A stretch of 36,062 nucleotides of DNA, taken from assembly GCF_001612965.1 (NCBI RefSeq), contig NZ_BDBL01000065.1, forward strand, positions 1 to 36,062, read 5' to 3'. The notes beneath the pieces were generated by a model. It was not told where the DNA came from. It saw nothing but the letters and a program-made list of their open reading frames with translations, and searched no databases. Position 1 is the stretch's first letter. Each line of letters opens with the position of its first letter. The translations under genes and the position numbers were made by a program. This stretch comes from Nocardia kruczakiae NBRC 101016 (GTDB lineage Bacteria; Actinomycetota; Actinomycetes; Mycobacteriales; Mycobacteriaceae). Below, one piece after another: positions 6,791-14,675 of this stretch.

Positions 6791-9577
6791 ATGCGCGAAG
6801 ATCAGATCGAGAGCGCTACGGCGCCCCTGCGGGACGATATCCGGTTTCTCGGCGCGATCCTGGGCGAGACGATCCGCGACCACGAGGGTCCCGAGGTGTT
6901 CGACCTCGTCGAACGGGTGCGGGTCGAGGCCTTCCGGGTGCGGCGTTCGGAAGTGGAGCGCAGCGCCGTCGCGGAGATGCTGCGCGATACCGAGCTGCGG
7001 GTGGCGATCCCGCTGATCCGGGCGTTCAGCCATTTCCTGCTGCTGGCCAACCTCGCCGAGGATCTGCAGCGCGACCGCCGTCGCGCGGTGCACGTCGCCG
7101 CCGGTGAGCCGCCGCAGGAATCCAGCCTGGCCGCGACGTATCGGGCGCTCGACCACGCTCGCGTCGACGGCGCGCTCGCCGCGGAGGTGCTCGAGGACGC
7201 GCTGGTCTCGCCGGTGATCACCGCCCATCCCACCGAGACGCGCCGCCGCACCGTCTTCGACGTTCAGGCCCGCATCACCGAACTGATGCGCCGGCGGGCC
7301 CGCTACCGCGAGGACGAACCCGAATACGCCACCATCGACCACGACATCCGCCGCCAGATCCTCACCCTGTGGCGCACGGCGCTGATCCGCCTCGCGCGGT
7401 TGCGGATCTCCGACGAGATCGAGGTCGGCCTGCGCTATTACGACCTCACCCTGCTCGAGGTGATTCCGCGGATCAACGCCGAGGTACGCCAGGCGCTACG
7501 GACCAGGTGGCCCGGACACGATCTGCTCGCCCGCCCGATCCTGCGGCCCGGTTCGTGGATCGGCGGCGACCGCGACGGCAACCCGAACGTGACCGGCGAA
7601 GTGGTCGAACGCGCCACCCGCCGGGCCGCCACCGTGATCTTCGGCCACTATCTGAAAGAGCTTGTTGCCCTGGAGAAGTCGCTGTCGCAGTCGATCCGGT
7701 TGGTGGCGATCACCCCGGAACTGTCGCGGCTGGCCGACGCGGCGGGTGACGATTCACCGCAGCGCGCCGACGAACCGTATCGTCGCGCGATCCGCGGCAT
7801 CCGCCTGCGCCTCGCCGCGACCGCGCAGCGTGCGCTCGGCTCGGCCGCCGAATTCCCCTCGGTGTTCGAACTGTCCGGGGAGCAGCTCGCCCGGGTCTCG
7901 CCGTACGAGGGCCCGGACCAGCTGCTGGACGATCTGAACACCGTCGACGCCTCCATGCGCGAATCGGGTGACGGCCTGCTGGCCGACGACCGCCTGGCCG
8001 CGCTGCGCGGCGCGGTGGAGACCTTCGGGTTCCACCTGCAGGGCTTGGACATGCGCCAGAACTCGGAGGTGCACGAACAGGTCGTGGCCGAACTGCTCGC
8101 CTGGTCGGGTGTGCACGCGGACTATCGCAGTCTGTCCGAACCGGAGCGCATCGAGCTGCTCGCAGCGGAATTGAGCACGCGACGGCCGCTGCTGGGCCCG
8201 CACGCCCGGCTGAGCGAACTCGCCACCAAGGAGCTGGGGGTGGTGCGCGCGGCCCGCGCCGCGATCGATGCGCTGGGGCCCGATACGGTGCCCAACTACA
8301 TCATCAGCATGTGCACCTCGGTGAGCGACATGCTCGAGGCGGCGCTACTGCTGAAAGAGGCGGGCATTCTCGATCCCGGTGACGATCAGACCCCGCCGCA
8401 CTCGCCGGTCGGGGTGGTTCCGCTGTTCGAGACGATCGACGATCTGCGCGGTGGTGCGGCGACATTGGCCGCGGCACTGGAGGTTCCGGCCTATCGCCGC
8501 CTGGTCGCCGCCCGCGCGATGGCCCAGGAGGTGATGCTCGGCTATTCCGACTCCAACAAGGACGGCGGATATCTGGCGGCGAACTGGGCGTTGTACCGCG
8601 CCGAACTCGACCTGGTGGAAACCGCGCGCAAAACCGGAATCCGGTTGCGGCTGTTCCACGGTCGGGGCGGGACCGTCGGCCGCGGCGGCGGCCGCAGTTA
8701 CGACGCGATCCTCGCCCAGCCGGCGGGCGCGGTGCGCGGTTCGCTGCGCCTGACCGAGCAGGGGGAGGTGATCTCCACCAAGTACGCCGAATCCGGTTCC
8801 GCCCATCGCAATCTGGAATCGCTGGTCGCCGGCACACTGGAATCGTCGCTGCTGGATGTCGAAGGTCTGGGCTCCGGCGCCGAGGCGGCCTACGAGGTGT
8901 TCGAGGAGCTCGCGGACGCGGCGCGCGAGGCGTACGCGCGGCTGGTGCATCGGACGCCCGGATTCGTCGACTATTTCCGGGCCTCCACGCCCATCGCCGA
9001 GGTCGCCGACCTCAATCTCGGCAGCCGGCCCGCCTCCCGCAAACCCACCAGTTCGGTTTCGGATCTGCGGGCGATTCCCTGGGTGATGGCGTGGAGCCAG
9101 TCGCGGGTGATGCTGCCGGGCTGGTACGGCACCGGTAGCGCCATCCAGGAGTGGGCCGGTACCGATTCCGAGCGCTGGCAGACGCTGCGTGACCTGTATC
9201 GGCGGTGGCCGTTCTTCCGCACCGTGATGTCCAACCTGGCGCAGGTGATGGCCAAGGCCGATATGGATATCGCCGCCAGTTACGCCGAGCTGGTCGAGGA
9301 TGCGACGTTGCGCACCACCATCTTCGGCATGATCCGCGACGAGTTCGACCGCACCGTGCAGGTGCATGCGGCGATCACCGGCAGCGATCAGTTGCTGTCG
9401 GACAACCCGGCGCTGGCCGAGTCCATCCGCAACCGCTTCCCGTACCTGGAACCGTTGAACCAGATGCAGGTGGACCTGCTGCGGCGCCGGCGCGCCGGGG
9501 ACGAATCGGAGTTGGTCGAGCGCGGCATCCTGCTCACGATGAACGGCCTGGCGACGGCGCTGCGCAACTCGGGGTAG
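6791..9577 (+). CDS. ppc: Phosphoenolpyruvate carboxylase
   Basis: 928 residues, full length for bacterial PEPC (the C. glutamicum enzyme has 919). It adds bicarbonate to phosphoenolpyruvate to give oxaloacetate, refilling the citric acid cycle; it is a cytosolic tetramer. The catalytic His lies at 146 in ITAHPTETRRR. Other signatures are GSWIGGDRDGNPN (from 254), GYSDSNKDGGYLAANW, the glycine loop FHGRGGTVGRGGG (His623), QGEVISTKYA (657) and the conserved C-terminus MNGLATALRNSG. In-frame ATGs at 6773 and 6791 are both possible starts; 6791 leaves the usual spacing to LRDDIRFLG. It follows the Pat-like gene by 80 bases on the same strand and may be transcribed partly with it, with a TATGGT hexamer at 6772-6777 as a possible promoter of its own. 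Whether its position beside an acetyltransferase/deacetylase pair is functional is inference. Confidence 0.95.
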   Translation: MREDQIESATAPLRDDIRFLGAILGETIRDHEGPEVFDLVERVRVEAFRVRRSEVERSAVAEMLRDTELRVAIPLIRAFSHFLLLANLAEDLQRDRRRAVHVAAGEPPQESSLAATYRALDHARVDGALAAEVLEDALVSPVITAHPTETRRRTVFDVQARITELMRRRARYREDEPEYATIDHDIRRQILTLWRTALIRLARLRISDEIEVGLRYYDLTLLEVIPRINAEVRQALRTRWPGHDLLARPILRPGSWIGGDRDGNPNVTGEVVERATRRAATVIFGHYLKELVALEKSLSQSIRLVAITPELSRLADAAGDDSPQRADEPYRRAIRGIRLRLAATAQRALGSAAEFPSVFELSGEQLARVSPYEGPDQLLDDLNTVDASMRESGDGLLADDRLAALRGAVETFGFHLQGLDMRQNSEVHEQVVAELLAWSGVHADYRSLSEPERIELLAAELSTRRPLLGPHARLSELATKELGVVRAARAAIDALGPDTVPNYIISMCTSVSDMLEAALLLKEAGILDPGDDQTPPHSPVGVVPLFETIDDLRGGAATLAAALEVPAYRRLVAARAMAQEVMLGYSDSNKDGGYLAANWALYRAELDLVETARKTGIRLRLFHGRGGTVGRGGGRSYDAILAQPAGAVRGSLRLTEQGEVISTKYAESGSAHRNLESLVAGTLESSLLDVEGLGSGAEAAYEVFEELADAAREAYARLVHRTPGFVDYFRASTPIAEVADLNLGSRPASRKPTSSVSDLRAIPWVMAWSQSRVMLPGWYGTGSAIQEWAGTDSERWQTLRDLYRRWPFFRTVMSNLAQVMAKADMDIAASYAELVEDATLRTTIFGMIRDEFDRTVQVHAAITGSDQLLSDNPALAESIRNRFPYLEPLNQMQVDLLRRRRAGDESELVERGILLTMNGLATALRNSG

Positions 9578-9649
9578 CCGCGGCAAACCGGGTAGCCGCG
9601 CAATTCGGAGTCGCGGCAACGGGATTCGCGCCGGGAGATCGATACAGCA

Positions 9650-9704
9650 CGCCGGCCGACGGATGTGCCCCGGAGGGGGAAGGGCACACCCGCGTCGGCC
9701 GGCG
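9650..9704. terminator. Long hairpin between convergent ppc and sigB
   Basis: A perfect 12-bp outer stem (CGCCGGCCGACG at 9650-9661 with its complement at 9693-9704) encloses a second 6-bp stem (GTGCCC at 9665-9670, GGGCAC at 9682-9687). Neither side is followed by a T-run. It lies in the 202-base gap between two converging genes, so a bidirectional terminator is the simplest reading. Confidence 0.65.
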
Positions 9705-9779
9705 CAGCGGAGGTGACCACCTATCCGGTCACCGGGATGGTGCTGGGCCGGATTCCGGGCGGCCCAGCGTCTGTGTGAC

Positions 9780-10748
9780 CTAGCTGGCGTAGGCGCGCAG
9801 GCGGTCCGCCCGCTCACCCTTGCGGAGCTTGGCCATGACTTCGCGCTCGATCTGGCGCACGCGCTCACGCGAGAGACCGAACAGCTTGCCGATCTGGTCG
9901 AGGGTGCGCGGCTGGCCGTCGTCGAGGCCGAAGCGCAGCCGGATGACCTGCTGTTCGCGCTCGTCCAGGGTGGCCAGCACGCTGCGCACATCGCGGTGCA
10001 TGAGCCCGGCGATGACGGCGCTCTCGGCGGAGGTCGCCTCCGAATCCTCGATGAAGTCGCCCAGCGGGGCTTCCTCGTCGTTGCCCACCGGCATGTCCAG
10101 GCTCACCGGGTCGCGGCTGTGGTCGAGCAGATCGGCGATCTTCTCCACCGGAATACCCGATTCGGCCGACAGCTCCTCGTCACTGGCCTCGCGGCCGAGC
10201 TGCTGATGCAGTTCGCGCTTGATCCGGGCCAGCTTGTTGACCTGTTCCACCAGATGCACGGGAAGGCGGATGGTGCGGCTCTGATCGGCCATACCGCGGG
10301 TGATGGCCTGCCGGATCCACCAGGTGGCGTAGGTGGAGAACTTGAAACCCTTGGCGTAGTCGAACTTCTCCATCGCGCGGATCAGACCGAGGTTGCCTTC
10401 CTGGATCAGATCCAGCAGCGGCATACCGCGGCCGGTGTAGCGCTTGGCCAGCGATACGACCAGGCGGAGGTTGGCCTCCAACAGATGCTGACGGGCGGCC
10501 TGACCGTCGCGGACCAGGATCGCCAGATCCCGCTTGCGGGTCGCCGAGAGCCGCTTACCGGTCTCCAACAGGTGTTGGGCATAGAGGCCCGCCTCGATGC
10601 GCTTGGCCAATTCGACCTCGTCGGCGGCCGTCAGCAGCGCGGTCTTACCGATCCCGTTCAGGTACACACGTACCAGGTCGGCTGCCGGGCTCTGGGCGTC
10701 GAGGTCCGAATCGATGGCGCGCACTCCAGTGGTGGCGGGGCTTGTCAT
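9780..10748 (-). CDS. sigB: Primary-like (group 2) RNA polymerase sigma factor SigB
   Basis: 322 residues; mycobacterial SigB has 323. It directs RNA polymerase to stress and stationary-phase promoters. The protein starts with a short tail, then region 1.2 (ADLVRVYLNGIGK), the core-binding region 2 (NLRLVVSLAKRYTGRGM), the -10 reading region 2.4 (FSTYATWWIRQAITRGM), region 3 (RTIRLPVHLVEQVNKL) and the -35 helix-turn-helix of region 4 (LDQIGKLFGLSRERVRQIE). It lacks the long N-terminal extension seen in SigA of this window, which separates the two. The ATG is preceded by AGGAGG eight bases upstream. The leader contains an ECF-type promoter, so it is probably induced by an upstream stress sigma factor as in mycobacteria. 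Confidence 0.95.
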   Translation of the reverse strand: MTSPATTGVRAIDSDLDAQSPAADLVRVYLNGIGKTALLTAADEVELAKRIEAGLYAQHLLETGKRLSATRKRDLAILVRDGQAARQHLLEANLRLVVSLAKRYTGRGMPLLDLIQEGNLGLIRAMEKFDYAKGFKFSTYATWWIRQAITRGMADQSRTIRLPVHLVEQVNKLARIKRELHQQLGREASDEELSAESGIPVEKIADLLDHSRDPVSLDMPVGNDEEAPLGDFIEDSEATSAESAVIAGLMHRDVRSVLATLDEREQQVIRLRFGLDDGQPRTLDQIGKLFGLSRERVRQIEREVMAKLRKGERADRLRAYAS

Positions 10749-10781
10749 GACTTGCCTCCTGTCGGTGGTGTCTCACTCCGA

Positions 10782-10810
10782 ACAACGGACCCGACACTGG
10801 GAAAGTTCCC
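10782..10810 (-). promoter_or_regulatory. ECF-sigma-type promoter of sigB
   Basis: On the minus strand GGGAAC (10810-10805) is followed after exactly 17 bases by CGTTGT (10787-10782). This fits the GGAAC / CGTT pattern read by SigE/SigH-type sigma factors in actinobacteria. The -10 element ends 33 bases before the sigB ATG. M. tuberculosis sigB is known to be transcribed by such stress sigma factors. Confidence 0.75.
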
Positions 10811-10871
10811 CGCCTTGGCGCCGATAAACCGTGCTGAGCTGCGGCTTTCGCAACCTCCGTCTGAGAAGTTC

Positions 10872-12458
10872 TTAAGAAGGGAACTCCGTGGACATGGGGG
10901 AGGACGCGGGGGCACGCGCGGCGTCGGCCGGGGGCGCGTCGAGTTCGTCCGGTGTGATCAGTCCGTGCCGGACCAATCCGGTGACCGCCGACAACGCCTC
11001 GGCTCGGAATTGCGGCGTGGCGGTGGTTCCGGTGTGGCCGATTGCGAGCAATTCGACCAGTTCTTCCAACGGCAGCCCGTCGGGCCGCATTCCCGCGAGC
11101 AACGCCGCCAGAGTGTCGTCGATCTCGTGCTGCCAGCGGGGACCGTCACCGCGATGCAGCCGGACCACCCGCTCCTGCCAGCCCTCGGCGCCCGGCAGCA
11201 GGACGCGTTCGAGCGCGGTCGCGGCGTCGACGGTGAATCGCGCACGCCAGGCGACCTCGTTGTCCGCCAGTACCGTCCGCAGCCACGCCGATCGGCGAAA
11301 GTAGGCCGGCGCCTCCGCGCCGAGCGGGTCGTCGAAACCGTGGGTCAGATCCTCGGCGAGCACCTCGGTGGGCCCGTCGATCGCGTGCAGGTAGACGAAG
11401 CCGAAGCCGATGCCTTCGACCTGCGCCGCGTCGAAGGCGGCCAGCCACTGCTCGGCCCGCCGCTGTGCCTCGGGATCGCGCGGATCCAGTCCGGCATCGC
11501 GCAGCCACGTGCCGACATACAGTGCCGGATCGGCCACATCGCGCTGCACGATCCAGGCGTCGACCCCCTGATCCGGCAGCCAGCTCGCCACCCGGCCGCG
11601 CCAGTCCGCATCGCCGGCGTGCACCCAGGAGGCGAGCATGGCCGCGGTACCGCCCGGATTCAGCAGACCGGGCGCCTGCGAGACGACCAGTTCGCTGGCG
11701 CCGTCGAGCGCCAGGCCCGAATCGCGGTAGGTGTGCTCGATCCGGGCCGGTCCGACCACGAACGGAGGATTGGCCACCACCTGATCGAAACGGCGCCCGG
11801 CGACCGGCTCGAACCACGAGCCCTCGACGAACTCGATGTCGAGGTCGTTGAGGGCGGCGGTCGCCTCGGCCAGCCACAGCGCACGGCCGCTGACATCGGT
11901 GCCGGTCACCGTCTTCGCATAGCCGGCGGCGTGCACCGCCTGCACACCGCAGCCGGTGCCGAGATCCAGAACGGATCCGACGGGATCGATCGGCGTCGCG
12001 CGCAGCAGCGACAGCGACGCCTGGCCCACGCCCAGGACGTGGTCGGCGCTGAGGGTGCGCCGCCGCATCGAGTCGTCGAGATCCGACAGCACCCAGCGGG
12101 TGCCCGAACCCAGATCCAGGGGCCGCAGGTCCAGCGCGGCGCGGATCGAATCGCCGTCGCGCTCGAGCAGACCCGCGGCGACGGCCCGGTCGATGTCGAG
12201 CGGGGCGAAGGCCGCGGCCACCTCCCGTTCGGGCAGGGCGTCGCCGAGCAGCAGCAGCCGGATCAGCGTGCCGAGCTCACCGGCGGCGCGCGCGGCCCGG
12301 CGCACCGGTACGGGTTCGGAGCGTCCGAGGGCCGCGTGGGCGTCGGCGCCGATGGCCTCGAGCACGGTGTCGGCGTCGTAGCGGACCCGGGTCAGCGCGG
12401 CGCGCAGCGCGGGTGCGAGGGCGGTGAGCAGGGAGGCGGTGGTCCGGTCGGCAGGCAC
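10872..12458 (-). CDS. SAM-dependent methyltransferase with N-terminal DUF7059-like domain
   Basis: 528 residues from a GTG. The N-terminal third (about 1-150) is a helical region like DUF7059, whose role is not known. The middle holds a class I methyltransferase fold: SAM motif SVLDLGTGCGVQAVHAA and the NPPFV tetrapeptide (VVANPPFVVGPARIEH), which is typical of HemK/PrmC, RsmC and adenine-N6 or glutamine-N5 enzymes that modify a planar amide or amino group. The C-terminal part is family-specific. The substrate is unknown; a nucleic acid base or a protein glutamine are both possible from the NPPF motif. It is transcribed toward sigB. Start choice: GTG 12458 has CAGAGT six bases upstream, a leaderless arrangement like other genes here; a GTG at 12488 would add ten residues. 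Confidence 0.82.
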   Translation of the reverse strand: MPADRTTASLLTALAPALRAALTRVRYDADTVLEAIGADAHAALGRSEPVPVRRAARAAGELGTLIRLLLLGDALPEREVAAAFAPLDIDRAVAAGLLERDGDSIRAALDLRPLDLGSGTRWVLSDLDDSMRRRTLSADHVLGVGQASLSLLRATPIDPVGSVLDLGTGCGVQAVHAAGYAKTVTGTDVSGRALWLAEATAALNDLDIEFVEGSWFEPVAGRRFDQVVANPPFVVGPARIEHTYRDSGLALDGASELVVSQAPGLLNPGGTAAMLASWVHAGDADWRGRVASWLPDQGVDAWIVQRDVADPALYVGTWLRDAGLDPRDPEAQRRAEQWLAAFDAAQVEGIGFGFVYLHAIDGPTEVLAEDLTHGFDDPLGAEAPAYFRRSAWLRTVLADNEVAWRARFTVDAATALERVLLPGAEGWQERVVRLHRGDGPRWQHEIDDTLAALLAGMRPDGLPLEELVELLAIGHTGTTATPQFRAEALSAVTGLVRHGLITPDELDAPPADAARAPASSPMSTEFPS

Positions 12459-12464
12459 AGGAGA

Positions 12465-12470
12465 ACTCTG
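12465..12470 (-). promoter_or_regulatory. Candidate leaderless -10 box of the methyltransferase gene
   Basis: Minus-strand CAGAGT followed by six bases and GTG at 12458. The context GGCAGAGT resembles GGCAGAAT before the DUF3039 gene. Confidence 0.35.
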
Positions 12471-12524
12471 CCACCTGGTACGGGGCACCGCTCTCGCCGG
12501 GTCCGGGCAGGTAGCCCGCGTCGT

Positions 12525-13079
12525 TCAGCCGTCGATGGAACGATGCTGTCCCGATTCGAGCGCTTTCGCCGCGCGGCGCTCGTCCCACCGGCTGGGCTCG
12601 TCCTTGCTGCGCGGTGGCCGGTCGTTCGCGATGAGTACGGCGATCCAGGGCAGCGGGATGGAGACACCGATGATGGCCAGCGAGATCAGCGCATTGCTCC
12701 ACAGGCCGTACGCGGCCGCCGCCAGCACCAGGCAGGGAATGCGGAAACCCATCAGGATCATGTAGCGCTTCACGCGGGCGCGGTGCTGCTGGTCCAGCGA
12801 GGGTGCGGCCTCGGTGATCAGGACCGGATGCTTGTCCTCGCCGGGGAAATAGCCGGTCGAGGCGCGGGTGGGGCGGGGGACCGAACCGGGTGGCCGGCGT
12901 TCGAACGTCGCGCTCGAAGGCCGCGGATCGGCCGCCGCCGACATGTCCGGAGCCTCGGCGGTATTCGCGAAGCCGCCGGGTTCGGCCGCACGTGCGGCCT
13001 CGCCCTCCGGACCGACCCGCCCCGGGCCCGACGTCCGGGACTCGGGCGGTAGGTCGGAGGAGTCGCCGTCACGCTGCAT
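12525..13079 (-). CDS. DUF3099 domain-containing membrane protein
   Basis: 184 residues from ATG 13079, with GTGGAAG upstream. About 90 residues of Pro/Gly/charged low-complexity sequence precede the DUF3099 core, which begins at VLITEAAPSLDQQHRARVKR and contains two hydrophobic segments (MGFRIPCLVLAAAAYGLW and ALISLAIIGVSIPLPWIAV) that should cross the membrane. A basic and acidic tail follows. Its position between yihY, DUF3039 and sigB matches the mycobacterial order (Rv2709 in M. tuberculosis, from memory). The function is unknown. The gene is divergent from the DUF3039 gene with 136 bases between the starts. An ATG/GTG further upstream at 13283 would overlap DUF3039 and is unlikely. Confidence 0.82.
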   Translation of the reverse strand: MQRDGDSSDLPPESRTSGPGRVGPEGEAARAAEPGGFANTAEAPDMSAAADPRPSSATFERRPPGSVPRPTRASTGYFPGEDKHPVLITEAAPSLDQQHRARVKRYMILMGFRIPCLVLAAAAYGLWSNALISLAIIGVSIPLPWIAVLIANDRPPRSKDEPSRWDERRAAKALESGQHRSIDG

Positions 13080-13202
13080 ACGTCGAGTCTTCCACTCCGC
13101 ATGATCGAATGCACACGCGCCCGCCACCGCGCAAGCACCGCCGAACCGCCGGGTGTTCGATGAGGTTGACGACACCCGCTCACCAGCCTCGCGCGCCGAT
13201 GG

Positions 13203-13208
13203 CAGAAT
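13203..13208 (+). promoter_or_regulatory. Candidate leaderless -10 box of the DUF3039 gene
   Basis: CAGAAT lies seven bases before the GTG at 13216, and no ribosome binding site is present. Confidence 0.35.
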
Positions 13209-13215
13209 CGATGGG

Positions 13216-13449
13216 GTGAGCACCGACACCCTGGTTCGTCCGGATACGACCACCGACGAGACGACCGACAGCGATACTCCCAAATTCTTCCACTACGTGA
13301 AGAAGGACAAGATCGCCGAAAGTGCCGTCATGGGCACCCATGTCGTGGCGCTGTGCGGCGAAGTGTTCCCGGTGACGCGCTCGGCCAAGCCCGGCTCGCC
13401 GGTCTGCCCGGACTGCAAACGCATCTACGAGATGATGAAGAAGGACTGA
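13216..13449 (+). CDS. DUF3039 small putative zinc-binding protein
   Basis: 77 residues from GTG 13216. A short acidic N-terminus (TTTDETTDSDTP) is followed by the family core FFHYVKKDKIAESAVMGTHVVALCGEVF and a C-terminal CPDCKRIYEMMKKD. Three cysteines (ALCGE and CPDC) plus nearby His could form a zinc knuckle. The function is not known. It is the counterpart of mycobacterial Rv2708c by position, divergent from the DUF3099 gene and transcribed away from sigB. Right after its stop a small inverted repeat GCTCGA/TCGAGC (13450-13455 and 13464-13469) may help end transcription. An upstream in-frame ATG (13153) would extend it into the promoter region and is not favoured. Confidence 0.85.
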   Translation: MSTDTLVRPDTTTDETTDSDTPKFFHYVKKDKIAESAVMGTHVVALCGEVFPVTRSAKPGSPVCPDCKRIYEMMKKD

Positions 13450-13525
13450 GCTCGAAGGACGGATCGAGCGGCCGTTCCGGGCCGTGTCATCCGACTGCGC
13501 CCACGCCCGCCTCGCTTGTGTGATC

Positions 13526-13549
13526 ATTGTTCTCTTCGGTGAGAACAAT
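13526..13549. promoter_or_regulatory. AT-rich perfect inverted repeat upstream of the esterase gene
   Basis: ATTGTTCTC and GAGAACAAT form a perfect 9-bp inverted repeat around TTCGGT. It lies 24 bases before the esterase ATG and its ribosome binding site GAGGTGGG (13558-13565). In a roughly 70% GC genome such an AT-rich palindrome is unlikely by chance. It could be an operator for the esterase gene. As RNA it would be a hairpin with a UUCG-like loop followed by ATTTTCC, so a terminator after the DUF3039 gene is the other reading. Confidence 0.6.
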
Positions 13550-13572
13550 ATTTTCCGCGAGGTGGGCAGTAC

Positions 13573-14607
13573 ATGTATATCGCGACGTCCCGGTGGTTTC
13601 GCACGGTCTCGTCCATCGCGGCGACACTTCTGACGGCTGCCGCCCTCTCGACCGCGACCACCGCTCATGCCGGCGAACCGGAGAAGGTACCGGCACAGCC
13701 GTCGCCGGGATGTTCGGCGTCGCATCCGACCGGCACCTCGATCGAAAGCTTCGCGGCGGCCGGGAAATCCGGGACCTACCTCCTCGACGTTCCCGCCGCC
13801 ATCGCGCCGCTGCCGCTGGTCGTCGATCTGCACGGCTATCTGGAACCGGCCGCACTCGAGTATGCGGGCACCGGTCTGGGGCCCTTCGGCATGGCCAACG
13901 GATTCGCGACGGTCACGCCGCAGCTGGACGAACCCGGTGTGCCGCGGTGGGATTTCGGCCAGAACAGCGCCGATATCGCGTATCTGTCCGACCTGCTGAC
14001 CCACGTCGAGGCCACCCGGTGCGTGGACGCACGCCGCGTCTACGTAGCCGGGCTGTCGATGGGCGCCTTCACCACCTCGTCGCTGGCCTGCCAGCTCGCG
14101 GACCGGATCGCCGCGGTGGCACCGGTGGCCGGACTACAGGACTTCGCATGGTGTGATCCGGTTCGTGCTGTGCCGATGGTGGCCTTCCACGGCACCGAGG
14201 ATCCGATCGTCGCCTATACCGGCGGGGTCGGGCCCAATGCGAAATACCTCCCCTCGGCCGACGGAACGGGGTCGGCGGCTCAGCGCGGCGATACGCGGCC
14301 CGGTGGGGTGGACGGTCCCGGACCGGTGAGCATCCCCGATCAGGCGGCGGCGTGGGCGCGGCGCGAAGGATGCGGGACCCAACCGCAACAGCAGCAGGTA
14401 GCCCCGGATGTCGTGCGCTACACCTATCCGTGCCCGGACCGGACGGCCGTGCAGTTGTACGCGGTAGTCGGCGGCGGCCACACCTGGCCGGGCACCGCGT
14501 CGGTGATCTCGCCGGAACCGCTGGTCGGCCGCACCACGACCGCGATCAGCGCGAACCGGATCATCTGGGACTTCTTCCGCGACCACCCGCTACCGGCCGG
14601 GAGGTGA
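13573..14607 (+). CDS. Secreted alpha/beta-hydrolase esterase (LpqC / PHB-depolymerase-like)
   Basis: 344 residues. A signal peptide is clear: positively charged start, hydrophobic SIAATLLTAAALSTATTA and an AHA-G cleavage site near residue 33, with no lipobox cysteine at the expected place, so the protein is probably exported freely. The mature part is an alpha/beta hydrolase of the PHB-depolymerase/feruloyl-esterase (LpqC) group: LPLVVDLHGYLEP oxyanion strand, nucleophile Ser162 in AGLSMGAF, acid Asp210 in HGTEDPIV and His303 in GGGHTWPG. Several cysteines (CSAS, TRCV, SLACQ, EGCG, YPCPD) could form disulfides outside the cell. The natural substrate is unknown; short-chain esters or polyesters are likely. 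It has a good ribosome binding site and the palindrome noted at 13526. Confidence 0.88.
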   Translation: MYIATSRWFRTVSSIAATLLTAAALSTATTAHAGEPEKVPAQPSPGCSASHPTGTSIESFAAAGKSGTYLLDVPAAIAPLPLVVDLHGYLEPAALEYAGTGLGPFGMANGFATVTPQLDEPGVPRWDFGQNSADIAYLSDLLTHVEATRCVDARRVYVAGLSMGAFTTSSLACQLADRIAAVAPVAGLQDFAWCDPVRAVPMVAFHGTEDPIVAYTGGVGPNAKYLPSADGTGSAAQRGDTRPGGVDGPGPVSIPDQAAAWARREGCGTQPQQQQVAPDVVRYTYPCPDRTAVQLYAVVGGGHTWPGTASVISPEPLVGRTTTAISANRIIWDFFRDHPLPAGR

Positions 14608-14675
14608 GGCACGCGCCGACCGGGCGCAACCGAGGGCGATGGTCCGCGTGCCGGCGCAGGCTCGATCGTCGGCGG

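Noticed and set aside
9996..13052. Long + strand open frame of 1018 residues antisense to sigB and the methyltransferase gene
   Set aside because: Both opposite-strand genes have complete conserved domains; the antisense translation is rich in Arg/Gly/Gln with no domain.
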